In this document: in pieces, positions 17,415 through 26,533 of the stretch
Position numbering within the stretch: the stretch's first letter is position 1
How the letters are laid out: the number at the start of each line of letters is the position of its first letter
Assembly (NCBI RefSeq): GCF_007904105.1
Contig: NZ_CP042325.1
Location: 1,674,001 to 1,738,000, forward strand
DNA: 64,000 nt
Direction: 5' to 3'
From: Corynebacterium sp. sy039
Lineage (GTDB): Bacteria > Actinomycetota > Actinomycetes > Mycobacteriales > Mycobacteriaceae
Translations under genes and position numbers: made by a program
Notes under the pieces: generated by a model
What the model was told of the DNA's origin: nothing
Database searches by the model: none
What the model saw: the letters and a program-made list of their open reading frames with translations, nothing else

Positions 17415-17451
17415 GGGCGTGACCACTAGCTCATAACTAGCAGTCACACCC
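17415..17451 (-). terminator. Probable terminator after nupC
   Basis: An imperfect hairpin, GGGCGTGAC paired with GTCACACCC plus an inner CTAG/CTAG pairing, lies between the nupC stop (17517) and the leader of secreted protein gene 3. It would separate nupC transcription from the downstream gene on the same strand. Confidence 0.55.
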
Positions 17452-17516
17452 TTAAATATGCGATTAAAGCACAACGTGCCTGGTCGTCGGAAAGCTCTAT
17501 ATGCTTTAACTGCGCC

Positions 17517-18731
17517 TTATAGAGCAACCACACCAACAATCGCCGCATTGAGCATATTGGTGGCAAAACCCGTCATCAAAGCCAGCGGTGCCAGACGCGC
17601 CACCTCACCACGGCGCTCGGGTACCAAAGCACCAATAGAACCAATCTGGATAGCAATGGAGGAGATATTAGCAAATCCCGCCAAAGCAAAAGTGGAAATC
17701 ATCAGTGATTTCTTATCCAATTGGGCAAGATTTTCACCCATGCTGGTGTAACCGACAAACTCGTTAATAATCGTTTTCTCGCCAATGAAAGAGCCCACAA
17801 GCGGCGCCTGATCCCACGGCACACCAATAAGCCATGCAACAGGGGAGAAAATAGCACCAAATAAACCTTCCAAAGACCAATTGTCCTGCCCGAAAAGATG
17901 CCCCACCCCACCAATAACGGCAGAGAACATACTAATGCCGGCGATAAAAGCAATAAGCAAACAACCCACAATTACTGCCACACGTCCACCATTCATGGCT
18001 CCGCGACCAATGGCGTCGATAAGATTATGGGATTGCGTATCCCGCACATCGCGCACATTCGCATCCAAAGTGGATTCTTCCGTCTCCGGCATGAACGCCT
18101 TAGCTACCAAAATAGAACCAGGCGCATTCATCACGCTAGCGGCAAGCAGATATTCCAATGGTGCACCCAACAGGGAATAACCAATAAGTGTGGAACCAGC
18201 AACAGAAGCAAAACCACCAGTCATACAGGTGAAAAGTTCCGACTTTGTTAATTTCTTCAGATAAGGCTCAATAACCAGCGGCGCTTCAGACTGCCCAAGG
18301 AAAATAACCGTGGATGCCCACACGGATTCCACCTTTGATGTGCCAAGCAGTTTCTTGAGCGCCCCGCCAAAAATATCAACAAAGAACTGAATAACACGCA
18401 GGTAGTACAGTGCGCCAATAATGGCACCCAGCACAATAATGACCGGCAATACATTCAGCGCAAAGACAAAGCCATTCTCAGTATCAAAGAGGGAACCAAA
18501 TACAAAAGAAGTACCTTCATTAGTGAATTCGGTGAGCTTTTCTAGGCCCTTGGATACCGATTCCATTGCCTTAAAGCCCACTGTCCACTTCAGCACCAGC
18601 AAGGACAATACAACTTGCAGTGCCAAGCCCACAGCGAGTGTGCGCCAGTTGATATTTCTGCGTGAGCGTGAGCACACAATCAGAATCGCCAAAATAGCAA
18701 TAATGCCAAGCAGGCCTTGAAAGCGCTCCAT
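17517..18731 (-). CDS. nupC: Concentrative nucleoside transporter NupC
   Basis: A 404-residue membrane carrier of the CNT family (NupC), which imports nucleosides with a cation gradient. Family motifs include ASTVIFLGQSEAPLVIEPYLKKL near residue 140, TGGFASVAGSTLIGYSLLGAP, SVMNAPGSILVAKAFMPETE, and the C-terminal NEFVGYTSMG with ALAGFANISSIAIQIGSIGALVPERR. I chose the ATG at 18731; an upstream TTG at 18749 would add only six residues. It lies 110 bases after cdd on the same strand and is probably in the same transcript or regulated alike. Together with deoD, deoA and deoC it forms a nucleoside uptake and salvage set. Confidence 0.93.
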   Translation of the reverse strand: MERFQGLLGIIAILAILIVCSRSRRNINWRTLAVGLALQVVLSLLVLKWTVGFKAMESVSKGLEKLTEFTNEGTSFVFGSLFDTENGFVFALNVLPVIIVLGAIIGALYYLRVIQFFVDIFGGALKKLLGTSKVESVWASTVIFLGQSEAPLVIEPYLKKLTKSELFTCMTGGFASVAGSTLIGYSLLGAPLEYLLAASVMNAPGSILVAKAFMPETEESTLDANVRDVRDTQSHNLIDAIGRGAMNGGRVAVIVGCLLIAFIAGISMFSAVIGGVGHLFGQDNWSLEGLFGAIFSPVAWLIGVPWDQAPLVGSFIGEKTIINEFVGYTSMGENLAQLDKKSLMISTFALAGFANISSIAIQIGSIGALVPERRGEVARLAPLALMTGFATNMLNAAIVGVVAL

Positions 18732-18842
18732 ATTTTTACCGCCATTCAATCTAAGAAATAACTATATAAGCCGCAATTAAGTTAAGAATTGAGCTAGGAA
18801 AATAATAAATTATCTATCAAGCAATAGAGAAATCTATGCAGC

Positions 18843-19253
18843 CTAGAGCGACTCAGGACCAAAAGAATAAGGCAAAATCTGCTCAAACGGAATACTGCGT
18901 GCCCCATCCTCGCTCTCGACGATCACCTGCTGGCACTCAAACTCGCGCAATACTTGACGACACGCCCCGCAAGGATAACAAGGCTGGCCAGCTTTGCCCA
19001 CAATGGCAACCGCCTCGATACGAAACTTTGCCTCGTCGATAGCTCTGCCACCAGGTGTCTCATGTATTGCCGTGCCAATCGCATTGCGCTCAGCACAAAT
19101 GGCTAATCCATAGGAAGCGTTCTCAAAGTTGCAGCCAGGAACTACCCTGCCGTCGGAAAGCAATAATGCTGCACCAACTGGAAAATGCGAATAAGGTGCG
19201 TAAGCGGTACGAGCAGCACGTCGTGCATATTCAAGCAATTCTTCTGGACTCAT
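18843..19253 (-). CDS. cdd: Cytidine deaminase
   Basis: A 136-residue zinc enzyme that converts cytidine and deoxycytidine to uridine and deoxyuridine. The active-site CAERNAI has Cys53 and catalytic Glu55, and PCYPCGACRQ has the other zinc ligands Cys95 and Cys98. The ATG at 19253 has a GAGAAG-type ribosome binding site and matches the usual length; a GTG at 19286 would add 11 residues and is less likely. It is divergent from deoA, sharing a 129-base promoter region, and supplies uridine substrates to DeoA. Confidence 0.95.
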   Translation of the reverse strand: MSPEELLEYARRAARTAYAPYSHFPVGAALLLSDGRVVPGCNFENASYGLAICAERNAIGTAIHETPGGRAIDEAKFRIEAVAIVGKAGQPCYPCGACRQVLREFECQQVIVESEDGARSIPFEQILPYSFGPESL

Positions 19254-19310
19254 GATTCTTCTCTCTGCTTTTTGGTTATTAGTCACAAACTAACTCATTC
19301 AGCATAGCGC

Positions 19311-19337
19311 TTTCTCGCCAAGAAAATCGCTAGAATA
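19311..19337. promoter_or_regulatory. Candidate operator and -10 in the cdd/deoA divergent region
   Basis: TTTCT-CGCCA-AGAAA is an inverted repeat (19311-19325) immediately before TAGAAT (19331-19336), a good -10 for the deoA direction. A repressor here could control both directions. No known regulator motif was recognised, so this is a guess from layout. Confidence 0.35.
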
Positions 19338-19382
19338 AAAAGGACTTATTTTTATATTCTCTTAACGCGAAAGGCTCTCCTT

Positions 19383-20675
19383 ATGGCAGAGAAATTTGAT
19401 GTGGTAGACATCATTAGAACAAAACGCGACCACGGCATACTCAGTAAAGAACAGATCGACTGGGTTATTGACGCATACACCCGCGGCGTGGTGGGCGATG
19501 AACAAATGTCCGCCCTGAATATGGCAATTTTCCTCAACGGTATGAATCGGGAAGAAATTGCCCAATGGACATGGGCCATGATCCATTCCGGCGAAACTAT
19601 GGATTTCTCTTCCCTCGGAAAAATAACCAGCGATAAACATTCGACGGGTGGCGTGGGAGATAAAATCACCTTGCCACTGGCCCCATTGGTGGCAAGTTTT
19701 GGCGTGGCAGTGCCGCAATTATCTGGCCGTGGCTTGGGGCACACGGGTGGCACATTAGATAAATTGGAGTCCATTGCGGGCTGGCAAGCTGCCATTTCTA
19801 ATGACCGCATGATGGAGATTCTCGCAGATCCAGGCTGCGTTATCTGTGCTGCTGGTGCGGGGTTGGCGCCTGCGGATAAGAAAATCTATGCGCTTCGAGA
19901 CACCACAGCAACGGTGGAGTCCATTCCACTTATTGCAAGTTCCATCATGAGTAAGAAAATCGCTGAAGGTACAGCCAACCTGGTTCTGGATGTCAAAGTT
20001 GGTTCGGGTGCTTTTATGAAAGACCTGGATAAAGCACGTGAATTGGCGCAGACAATGGTTGATTTGGGTACCGACGCCGGCACGAACACCGTGGCATTGC
20101 TGACCGATATGTCCGTCCCGCTGGGCAAAACGATTGGCAATGCCCTTGAAGTGCGTGAATCCGTGGAAGTGCTTGCCGGTGGTGGCCCTGCTGATGTGGT
20201 GGAGCTTACCGTGGCGCTGGCGCGCGAAATGCTGGAATTAGCTGGGGTGCATGACGCTGATGTGGAGCAAGCCCTCAAAGATGGGCGTGCGATGGACACG
20301 TGGCGTGCCATGATTAGTGCCCAGGGTGGCGATCCAGATGCTGCACTGCCTACCGCTGCCCATACTCATACTGTGTATGCAGATAAAGATGGCTACCTCA
20401 GCCAGATGGACGCCTTGGCGTTGGGCGTGGCGAGCTGGCGTTTGGGAGCTGGGCGTGCTCGTAAAGAGGATCCGGTACAAGCGGGTGCGGGCATTGAGAT
20501 TCACCAGGATTTGGGCGCTTTTGTTCGCAGTGGCGATCCCTTGTTCACGCTTCACTCTGATGACGAGTACCGTTTTGAGCGTGCGTTGGAGTCTTTGCTA
20601 CCTGGTGTGGCTGTGACCCAGGAGCCGGCTGCCGAGCGCGATAGTGTTATTTTGGGCCGGGTTACCAAGAGTTAG
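19383..20675 (+). CDS. deoA: Thymidine (pyrimidine-nucleoside) phosphorylase
   Basis: A 430-residue enzyme that phosphorolyses thymidine or uridine to base and sugar 1-phosphate. The family signature is very clear: SDKHSTGGVGDKITLPLAP near residues 83-101 and SGRGLGHTGGTLDKLESI near 111-128, followed by KKIYALRD, and SKKIAEGTANLVLDVKVGSGAFM near 190-211. It opens the deoA-deoC-phosphohexomutase operon on the plus strand. A ribosome binding site is weak (AAGG about nine bases upstream). Confidence 0.95.
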   Translation: MAEKFDVVDIIRTKRDHGILSKEQIDWVIDAYTRGVVGDEQMSALNMAIFLNGMNREEIAQWTWAMIHSGETMDFSSLGKITSDKHSTGGVGDKITLPLAPLVASFGVAVPQLSGRGLGHTGGTLDKLESIAGWQAAISNDRMMEILADPGCVICAAGAGLAPADKKIYALRDTTATVESIPLIASSIMSKKIAEGTANLVLDVKVGSGAFMKDLDKARELAQTMVDLGTDAGTNTVALLTDMSVPLGKTIGNALEVRESVEVLAGGGPADVVELTVALAREMLELAGVHDADVEQALKDGRAMDTWRAMISAQGGDPDAALPTAAHTHTVYADKDGYLSQMDALALGVASWRLGAGRARKEDPVQAGAGIEIHQDLGAFVRSGDPLFTLHSDDEYRFERALESLLPGVAVTQEPAAERDSVILGRVTKS

Positions 20676-20706
20676 TTGTTCATAAATTTTTTTAAGGATG
20701 GCACAT

Positions 20707-21393
20707 ATGTCTACGCAGAAACTAAATAAAGCAGCTGTTGCAGCGCTTATCGACCACACTCTCCTTGCCCCCGAGGCAACTGCTCATCAAATTCAAGAGC
20801 TTATCGACGAAGCTCAACGCCTTGGTGTATATTCCATTTGCATTTCTCCTAGCCAATTGCCGGTCGATGTTCCAGAAAGCCTAAAGATCGCAACCGTTGT
20901 TGGTTTTCCTTCTGGCGCAGTACACGCTGAGATTAAGGCTGCTGAGACAGCACGAGCTGTTGCTGATGGCGCTGATGAAATTGATATGGTCATCAACTTA
21001 GCCCTAGTAAAAACTGCGCAATTTGACGAGCTAGAAGCAGAAATTTCCGCAGTTCGTGCTGCGTGTCCTGGCAAAGTGCTCAAAGTGATTATTGAATCAG
21101 CAGCACTAACCGACGAGGAAATCGTCGCGTGTTGTAAAGCTGCCCAGCAGGCAGGAGCTGATTTCGTCAAGACTTCTACTGGTTTCCATAAAGCTGGCGG
21201 CGCTAGTGTTGCTGCGGTGAAACTCATGGCGGATACCGTCGGCGGGCAATTGGGTGTGAAGGCATCCGGTGGTATTCGAGATGCGGAAACAGCAACTGCC
21301 ATGATCGAAAATGGAGCTACTCGTTTAGGGCTTTCTGCTTCTGCTGCGGTGCTGGCAGGGTTGGATGCTGATGAGAGTCAGGCACATGACTAA
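20707..21393 (+). CDS. deoC: Deoxyribose-phosphate aldolase
   Basis: A 228-residue class I aldolase that cleaves deoxyribose 5-phosphate to glyceraldehyde 3-phosphate and acetaldehyde, completing deoxynucleoside breakdown. Motifs are [12 protein letters not shown] at the N-terminus, EIDMVIN near 91, VLKVIIE with a conserved Lys near 126, FVKTSTGF with the Schiff-base Lys155, and KASGGIRD. I placed the start at ATG 20707, which has AAGGA eight bases upstream; the ATG at 20698 follows that AAGG directly and would lack spacing. The stop overlaps the start of the mutase gene. Confidence 0.94.
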   Translation: MSTQKLNKAAVAALIDHTLLAPEATAHQIQELIDEAQRLGVYSICISPSQLPVDVPESLKIATVVGFPSGAVHAEIKAAETARAVADGADEIDMVINLALVKTAQFDELEAEISAVRAACPGKVLKVIIESAALTDEEIVACCKAAQQAGADFVKTSTGFHKAGGASVAAVKLMADTVGGQLGVKASGGIRDAETATAMIENGATRLGLSASAAVLAGLDADESQAHD

Positions 21394-23056
21394 CGAGCAA
21401 CTACTTAACCAAGCCCAGCGCTGGGCAGAACATGACCCTGATCCGCGCACTCGTGCTGAGATTCTTGAGCTGATCCGCACGCAGAACGTCGAGGAGCTGC
21501 GGGGGCGGTTTGCTGGACCATTAGAGTTCGGTACTGCTGGGTTACGCGGTGCTCTGGGAGCTGGCGAATCCCGTATGAATACTGCTGTGGTGCTTAGAGC
21601 TACTTATGGTCTGGTGAGCTGGCTCAAAGAAAATGTATCTCAGCAGCCACGAGTTGTTCTTGGCTGTGATGCACGGCATGGTTCTGCCCAATTTCACCGT
21701 GACGCCGCTGCTGTTATCTCATTACTTGGTGGTACCCCTGTGCTCTTAGAGCCACGCAATCCCACCCCGGTAACAGCCCATGCTGTGCGTGCCTTATCAG
21801 CTGATGCTGGCATTATGATTACCGCCTCACATAATCCGCCCCAAGACAATGGCTATAAAGTGTACTTGGGTGGGGCGAGCGCTGGGTCGCAAATTATTCC
21901 ACCAGTAGATACTGAAATTGCAGCTCATATCGCCCAGGCTCCTCATGCCGATGAGATACACCAGCGTATTCAACACCACTGTGTGCACGCTGAATACCCA
22001 CAGATTGACTATGAGGCAGCAGTATTGGCAAAGGCAGAGCTGAACCCACCACAAACGGCAGCCGCACTGCGTATCGTCGCAACAGCAATGCATGGTGTGG
22101 GCGGTGCGACCCTGACGCGGGTACTAGCTCGTGCTGGATTTGATGATGTGATTTTAGTAAGCCAACAGGCTTATCCTGATCCGGATTTCCCTACTGTTTC
22201 GTTCCCTAATCCTGAGGAACCAGGAGCCCTTGATCTTGCTATTCGCACTGCCACACAACACGATGCCGATATCATCTTAGCCCTCGACCCAGACGCAGAC
22301 CGTTGTGCTGTGGCACTCAAGCATAATGGTCAGTGGCGTCAACTCAATGGCAATGAGCTTGGTTCGATCCTTGGGCATTATGCTGCGCAAACTGCCCAGC
22401 CGGGGCAAAAACTTGCCAGCTCTATTGTCTCAAGTAGATTGCTCGCGCATATTGCCGCAGCGCATGGTCTTGACTATGAGCCTACTCTTACGGGGTTCAA
22501 GTGGATTTCGCGCGTCCCGCACTTGGCGTTTGGTTATGAAGAGGCGATTGGCTTTTGTTGTCAGCCTGATGTGGTACGCGACAAGGACGGCATTTCCGCT
22601 GCGCTCTACACTGCCACTATTGCGGCTAGGCTCAAGGAACAGAATCGCACTTTGGTTGATGTGTTGGATGAGTTAGCCCATGAGCATGGTTTGTACCATA
22701 GCGACGCAGTAAGTGTGCGTAGCGATAATCAAGATGAATTGCGCGCAATTTTGGATACGCTACGCGACAATCCACCACAAACTATTGGTGCGGATAAAGT
22801 CACCACTGTCATTGACCTTGCCCGCGCCCCCGAAGAACGTGGTGCACTAGAGCACTTACCGCAAACCAACTGCCTTATCTTTGAGACGCAACACCAAGAT
22901 CGCATTATCATTCGACCCTCCGGCACAGAGCCAAAAGTCAAATGCTACCTGGAAGTGTTCTGCGAATGTCTAGCCGACCAACCTGTACCGTGGCAACAGG
23001 CCTATGAGCGCATGAGCAGCCTCAAAGCCCAAGTGCAACAACTGCTCAGTGGCTAA
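21386..23056 (+). CDS. Phosphohexomutase / phosphopentomutase family protein (PmmB-like)
   Basis: A 556-residue member of the alpha-D-phosphohexomutase superfamily. The phosphoserine loop [13 protein letters not shown] (Ser148), the magnesium loop [11 protein letters not shown] near residue 295, the sugar loop GFKWISRV...GYEEAIGF near 370, and the phosphate loop [11 protein letters not shown] near 512 are all present. The family interconverts sugar 1- and 6-phosphates. Its overlap with deoC (ATG at 21386, stop of deoC at 21391) and placement beside deoA point to interconversion of (deoxy)ribose 1- and 5-phosphate here, a step that otherwise lacks a gene in this cluster. Mycobacteria keep a pmmB gene in a similar nucleoside-salvage neighbourhood. 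The substrate is inferred, so no symbol is given. Confidence 0.9.
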   Translation: MTNEQLLNQAQRWAEHDPDPRTRAEILELIRTQNVEELRGRFAGPLEFGTAGLRGALGAGESRMNTAVVLRATYGLVSWLKENVSQQPRVVLGCDARHGSAQFHRDAAAVISLLGGTPVLLEPRNPTPVTAHAVRALSADAGIMITASHNPPQDNGYKVYLGGASAGSQIIPPVDTEIAAHIAQAPHADEIHQRIQHHCVHAEYPQIDYEAAVLAKAELNPPQTAAALRIVATAMHGVGGATLTRVLARAGFDDVILVSQQAYPDPDFPTVSFPNPEEPGALDLAIRTATQHDADIILALDPDADRCAVALKHNGQWRQLNGNELGSILGHYAAQTAQPGQKLASSIVSSRLLAHIAAAHGLDYEPTLTGFKWISRVPHLAFGYEEAIGFCCQPDVVRDKDGISAALYTATIAARLKEQNRTLVDVLDELAHEHGLYHSDAVSVRSDNQDELRAILDTLRDNPPQTIGADKVTTVIDLARAPEERGALEHLPQTNCLIFETQHQDRIIIRPSGTEPKVKCYLEVFCECLADQPVPWQQAYERMSSLKAQVQQLLSG

Positions 23057-23084
23057 CCACGTCGAGGTGCACATGAGGTGCGTA

Positions 23085-24404
23085 TTAGTGGTCGCGTAAT
23101 TTCTCATCAAGGAGCGCAAAAATGCCGGCACCATCATGACCAATACCATCGTGTTGATAGTAATTGGTGATATGGAGTCGGCAATCTTTGTAGGTATGCG
23201 CTGTTTCCATTGATAACTCTAGCGGCACAAAAATATCGTCATAGTACACCGCTGCGGCACAAGGCACCTCAGCCTGTGCTAATACCTGCGCATTATAAGG
23301 GCTCTCCTGCCACTGGTACTGTGCGAGTTCCTGTGCCGCAGCACTAAAAGCAGCCAGCGCTGGGTCTTCGTCGAACTGCCACGGGAAGATATGCTCCCCC
23401 GTGAGATAGTATTTATCAGCCTTGCGTGGGTCTGCATGCTCCTCATAACCAGGTATTTCTTCCCGAATTCGATGTGCTGACCACGCAGTAGCCGTAGCAC
23501 CAGAACCAGCACCAATGCCACCATAGATAGATTCATGAATCGCCGCATACAGTGGCGCTTGCGCAAAGCTAACAGCCGCACCTACTTTAGCCAAGAAATC
23601 ACCTTTGAGCTTTTTCTCCCCACGAACCTCATGAAAAGGATCCTCAAAAAGATACGCCAAAGAATAAAATCCATTCCCACGCCCAAGATCAATACCCACC
23701 GTACGCATTCTGCGCGAACTCAACCGCTCACCAGTTGGCAACAACTCCTGGGCATTATCAAGATGATGTGCCACTTCCCTAATGCGCTGGCTCACCCAAG
23801 GGAATTGGCTAAAAAATTGCTCTTGGCGATACGTCAATTTAGCAAAAGTATGCCGATACACCTCGTCAACACTCGCGCTTATCGACGGTAATCCCCCAGT
23901 TAAATATGCCTTTTCTACAGAATCAGGATAAGCACTCAAGTACGCAGTAATACAAAAACCACCAAAACTTTGCCCAAAGAGCGACCATTTCTTAATGCCC
24001 AAGGCTTGGCGGAGTTGTTCTGCATCAGCGACGATATTTTCTTGGCGTAGCGTCGAAAGGCGTGCCAGTGTGTTATCTTCTTGGCCGCTATATGCGTCAA
24101 TACGGTGTGATCTGCCAGTGCCGCGTTGATCCAACAAAATCACACGATATTTTTTGAGTGCTTCGCCAATTAGTCCGCTCGGGGCAAGAGGACGAGGAGC
24201 CGGAAAACCAGGTCCGCCTTGCAAATAGAGCAAAGCTGGGAAATTCTCGCCACCATCAGGGATTATTTCTCTGGCAAAGAGGTCAAAGTGCTCAGTGGGA
24301 TGAGCATAGTCCCAGGGTAGTGTAAGGGCATATTCTTTGATGGTATGCCCATAGTGGCGGCTGGTGGCAAGGGTAATAAGCTCAGAGTGCATAAGCTCGA
24401 TCAT
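23085..24404 (-). CDS. Alpha/beta hydrolase, prolyl aminopeptidase-like (peptidase S33)
   Basis: A 439-residue serine hydrolase. It has the oxyanion segment LLYLQGGPGFPAP near residues 58-70, LLDQRGTGRSHRID near 90-103, and the nucleophile elbow GQSFGG with Ser146; the His is probably in NYYQHDGIGHDGAG near the C-terminus. The length and pattern match the actinobacterial proline iminopeptidase group, which removes N-terminal proline or other residues from peptides. There is no signal peptide, so it is cytoplasmic. It is transcribed away from yggS, and its 5' end lies next to that gene's promoter. Confidence 0.82.
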   Translation of the reverse strand: MIELMHSELITLATSRHYGHTIKEYALTLPWDYAHPTEHFDLFAREIIPDGGENFPALLYLQGGPGFPAPRPLAPSGLIGEALKKYRVILLDQRGTGRSHRIDAYSGQEDNTLARLSTLRQENIVADAEQLRQALGIKKWSLFGQSFGGFCITAYLSAYPDSVEKAYLTGGLPSISASVDEVYRHTFAKLTYRQEQFFSQFPWVSQRIREVAHHLDNAQELLPTGERLSSRRMRTVGIDLGRGNGFYSLAYLFEDPFHEVRGEKKLKGDFLAKVGAAVSFAQAPLYAAIHESIYGGIGAGSGATATAWSAHRIREEIPGYEEHADPRKADKYYLTGEHIFPWQFDEDPALAAFSAAAQELAQYQWQESPYNAQVLAQAEVPCAAAVYYDDIFVPLELSMETAHTYKDCRLHITNYYQHDGIGHDGAGIFALLDEKLRDH

Positions 24405-24450
24405 AGGACTTCTCTATGCGGCGGTAAAATATGCGCTAGGATTAGTGCCC

Positions 24451-25203
24451 ATGAGCTCTCCTGATACTACGCGCACCGCCAGTATTCGCACCTTAAAAGA
24501 TAATTATGCCCGGGTGCAGGAGCGGATAGCCCATGCTGCTGAACACGCTGGTCGTAGCGCGGAGTCAGTTCGACTTATCGCAGTGAGCAAAACTTATCCA
24601 CTCACTGTCATCCACAATGCTCTCAACGCTGGTATGACTATTTTTGGCGAAAATCGTCCACAGGAATTGGCGCAGAAAGCCCAAGCGCTGCGCGATGAGC
24701 ATACCGCGCTGACTACCCAGCCACGGTGGTGTGCCATTGGACGCTTGCAGCGCAATAAAGCTAGAGAGATAGCCACATATGCAGATGAGTTTCATGCGTT
24801 GGACTCTGTGCGCCTAGCGCAGGAATTGGATAAACGCCTTCGTAGCGAAAGCCGCACCTTAGATGTGTTTATCCAGGTCAATACCTCTGGCGAGGAGCAA
24901 AAAGGTGGGTTTGCGCCAGAGGAAGTGGCTGAGTTTTTACCTCATCTTGCCCAGCTATCCACCCTACGCCCACGCGGTTTCATGACCATGGCACAACGCA
25001 GCAACGAGGAAAAAGTGGTGCGATCTAGTTTTGCTCGATTACGCAACTTGCGCGACTCATTATGTACGCAATTACCACCAGGACTTAATGCCCAGGATTT
25101 CCAAGAGCTTTCTATGGGAATGTCAGGCGATTTTGAGTGGGCCATTGCAGAGGGCGCGACGAGTGTTCGAGTTGGAACCGCAATTTTTGGGCAACGCAAT
25201 TAG
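24451..25203 (+). CDS. PLP homeostasis protein, YggS/PROSC family
   Basis: A 250-residue single-domain alanine-racemase-fold protein that binds pyridoxal phosphate and helps balance the free cofactor pool; it has no known enzyme activity. The PLP lysine is K47 in LIAVSKTYP, followed by FGENRPQEL, WCAIGRLQRNKAR (variant of WHFIGxLQxNK), VFIQVNTSGEEQKGGF, RGFMTMA and ELSMGMSGDFEWAIAEGATSVRVGTAIFG. The start at ATG 24451 is preceded by AGGA at nine bases and by a TAAAAT -10 about 20 bases upstream. A longer upstream reading would run into the divergent hydrolase gene and is rejected. Confidence 0.92.
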   Translation: MSSPDTTRTASIRTLKDNYARVQERIAHAAEHAGRSAESVRLIAVSKTYPLTVIHNALNAGMTIFGENRPQELAQKAQALRDEHTALTTQPRWCAIGRLQRNKAREIATYADEFHALDSVRLAQELDKRLRSESRTLDVFIQVNTSGEEQKGGFAPEEVAEFLPHLAQLSTLRPRGFMTMAQRSNEEKVVRSSFARLRNLRDSLCTQLPPGLNAQDFQELSMGMSGDFEWAIAEGATSVRVGTAIFGQRN

Positions 25204-25239
25204 AGAGTAGGGATTATCAATGAGAGAGGATGACGTCGC

Positions 25240-26190
25240 ATGATTGGCGTATTAGAAGGTTTTGCAGTCATTTTTACCGTCATTTTTGTTGGCTATCTCC
25301 TTGCCCGCCTCAACATTATCGCTTCCGACGAGCAACGCCTCACCCTCAACCGCATTGCTTTCTTCGCCGCCACCCCCGCCTTGGTATTTCAAGTAGTCAG
25401 CACAGCGCCAACTGATTCTTTTTTCAGCACAGTTAGCCTGGTATCCATTGTGACCGCACTAGCCAGTGCTGCATTATTCCTTGCACTCGCTTATGCTTAT
25501 ACACGCTATAAAAATGCTTCTCAGGTCGATGGTGCCACATTGACAATGGGTGCTGCTGCCTCAGGCTACGTCAATTCCAACAACATTGGGCTACCAGTGG
25601 GCATATATGTCCTTGGCAGCACGGCATATGTACCACCCTTACTCTTGGTACAAATGTTGATTTTCACCCCGATTATTCTGGCGCTCATCACGAGAAATAA
25701 CCAAAACACTCGTGTCTGGCAACAATTACTCCACTCCCTCAAAAATTCTCTCCTCAGCCCCGTTGTGCTGGCAGCTTTTTCTGGTTTGGTGGTGAGTATT
25801 TGCTCGCTTCATGTGCCAGAACTCATCCTCGAACCACTGAGTATCCTAGGCGGGGCATCCATTCCGGTTATTCTGCTCAGTTTTGGTGCTTCCCTGCACA
25901 AGGCCAGCGTCCTTGCACCAGAATCACTGCGAGCACTCACCATTCTTGCCACCACAATAAAAGTGCTGCTTATGCCGGTTCTCGCACTGTGCTTTGGGGC
26001 GTTATTCCACCTTCACAGCGACCAACTCTATGCAGTAGTGATCTTGGCAGCACTACCGACTGCACAAAATGTGTATAACTATGCCGCTACCTACCAGCGA
26101 GGGCAAACAATCACTCGGGATACTATTTTGCTCTCGACATTCCTCTCCCTGCCAGTGATGTTTTGCATTGCACTGCTCTTTGGGCGCTAA
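25240..26190 (+). CDS. AEC family (auxin efflux carrier-type) transporter
   Basis: A 316-residue membrane protein with about ten hydrophobic helices in two halves, characteristic of the AEC family (malonate, malate or other organic anion and amino acid carriers in bacteria). Features are VGYLLARLNII near the start, LNRIAFFAATPALVFQVVS, GYVNSNNIGLPVGIYVLGS near 107-125 with the conserved Asn-rich break, and the second half GGASIPVILLSFGASL and AALPTAQNVYNYA. The substrate is unknown. The ATG at 25240 has GAGAGGA nine bases upstream, and the gene is probably co-transcribed with yggS, 37 bases away. Confidence 0.85.
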   Translation: MIGVLEGFAVIFTVIFVGYLLARLNIIASDEQRLTLNRIAFFAATPALVFQVVSTAPTDSFFSTVSLVSIVTALASAALFLALAYAYTRYKNASQVDGATLTMGAAASGYVNSNNIGLPVGIYVLGSTAYVPPLLLVQMLIFTPIILALITRNNQNTRVWQQLLHSLKNSLLSPVVLAAFSGLVVSICSLHVPELILEPLSILGGASIPVILLSFGASLHKASVLAPESLRALTILATTIKVLLMPVLALCFGALFHLHSDQLYAVVILAALPTAQNVYNYAATYQRGQTITRDTILLSTFLSLPVMFCIALLFGR

Positions 26191-26285
26191 GGCACCTTCC
26201 TTATACGGCACCCTGCTGCATTTTATGGCACACTGGCTTGTGTTAGTTGTTTTCCCATATTCATGTTTTAAGGAGAGATTACACT

Positions 26286-26450
26286 ATGGGTATTTTCGAC
26301 AAAGCAAAAGACCTACTCAAGAATGAAGAAACCTCTGATAAAGTTCTTGACCAGGCAGAAAAGCTCGCTACTGACAAACTTGGTGCAGATAAAGCAGACA
26401 AGGTAAAGAAAGTACGCGACACCATCGACGGTAAAATCGGCGAGAACTAA
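26286..26450 (+). CDS. Small MT0933-like antitoxin family protein
   Basis: A 54-residue hydrophilic, Lys- and Asp-rich protein: MGIFDKAKDLL at the N-terminus, then short helices with DKLGADKADKVKKV. It fits the actinobacterial MT0933/Rv0909-type antitoxin family. In mycobacteria such a protein pairs with a downstream toxin, but no toxin gene follows here, since lepA is convergent. It has a strong AAGGAGAG ribosome binding site at eight bases and a strong terminator, so it looks like an independently and well expressed small protein. A general stress or envelope role cannot be excluded. Confidence 0.7.
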   Translation: MGIFDKAKDLLKNEETSDKVLDQAEKLATDKLGADKADKVKKVRDTIDGKIGEN

Positions 26451-26466
26451 ACCCTAAACTCAACAC

Positions 26467-26506
26467 AAAGCGGGTGTGTATGAATAAAATCATGCACACC
26501 CGCTTT
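26467..26506. terminator. Bidirectional terminator between the small antitoxin-like gene and lepA
   Basis: AAAGCGGGTGTGTATGA pairs with TCATGCACACCCGCTTT around a six-base loop (one mismatch), with A and T residues on both sides. It serves both convergent genes. Confidence 0.88.
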
Positions 26507-26533
26507 AGCCTTTCACCATTGGAGACAAAAACA

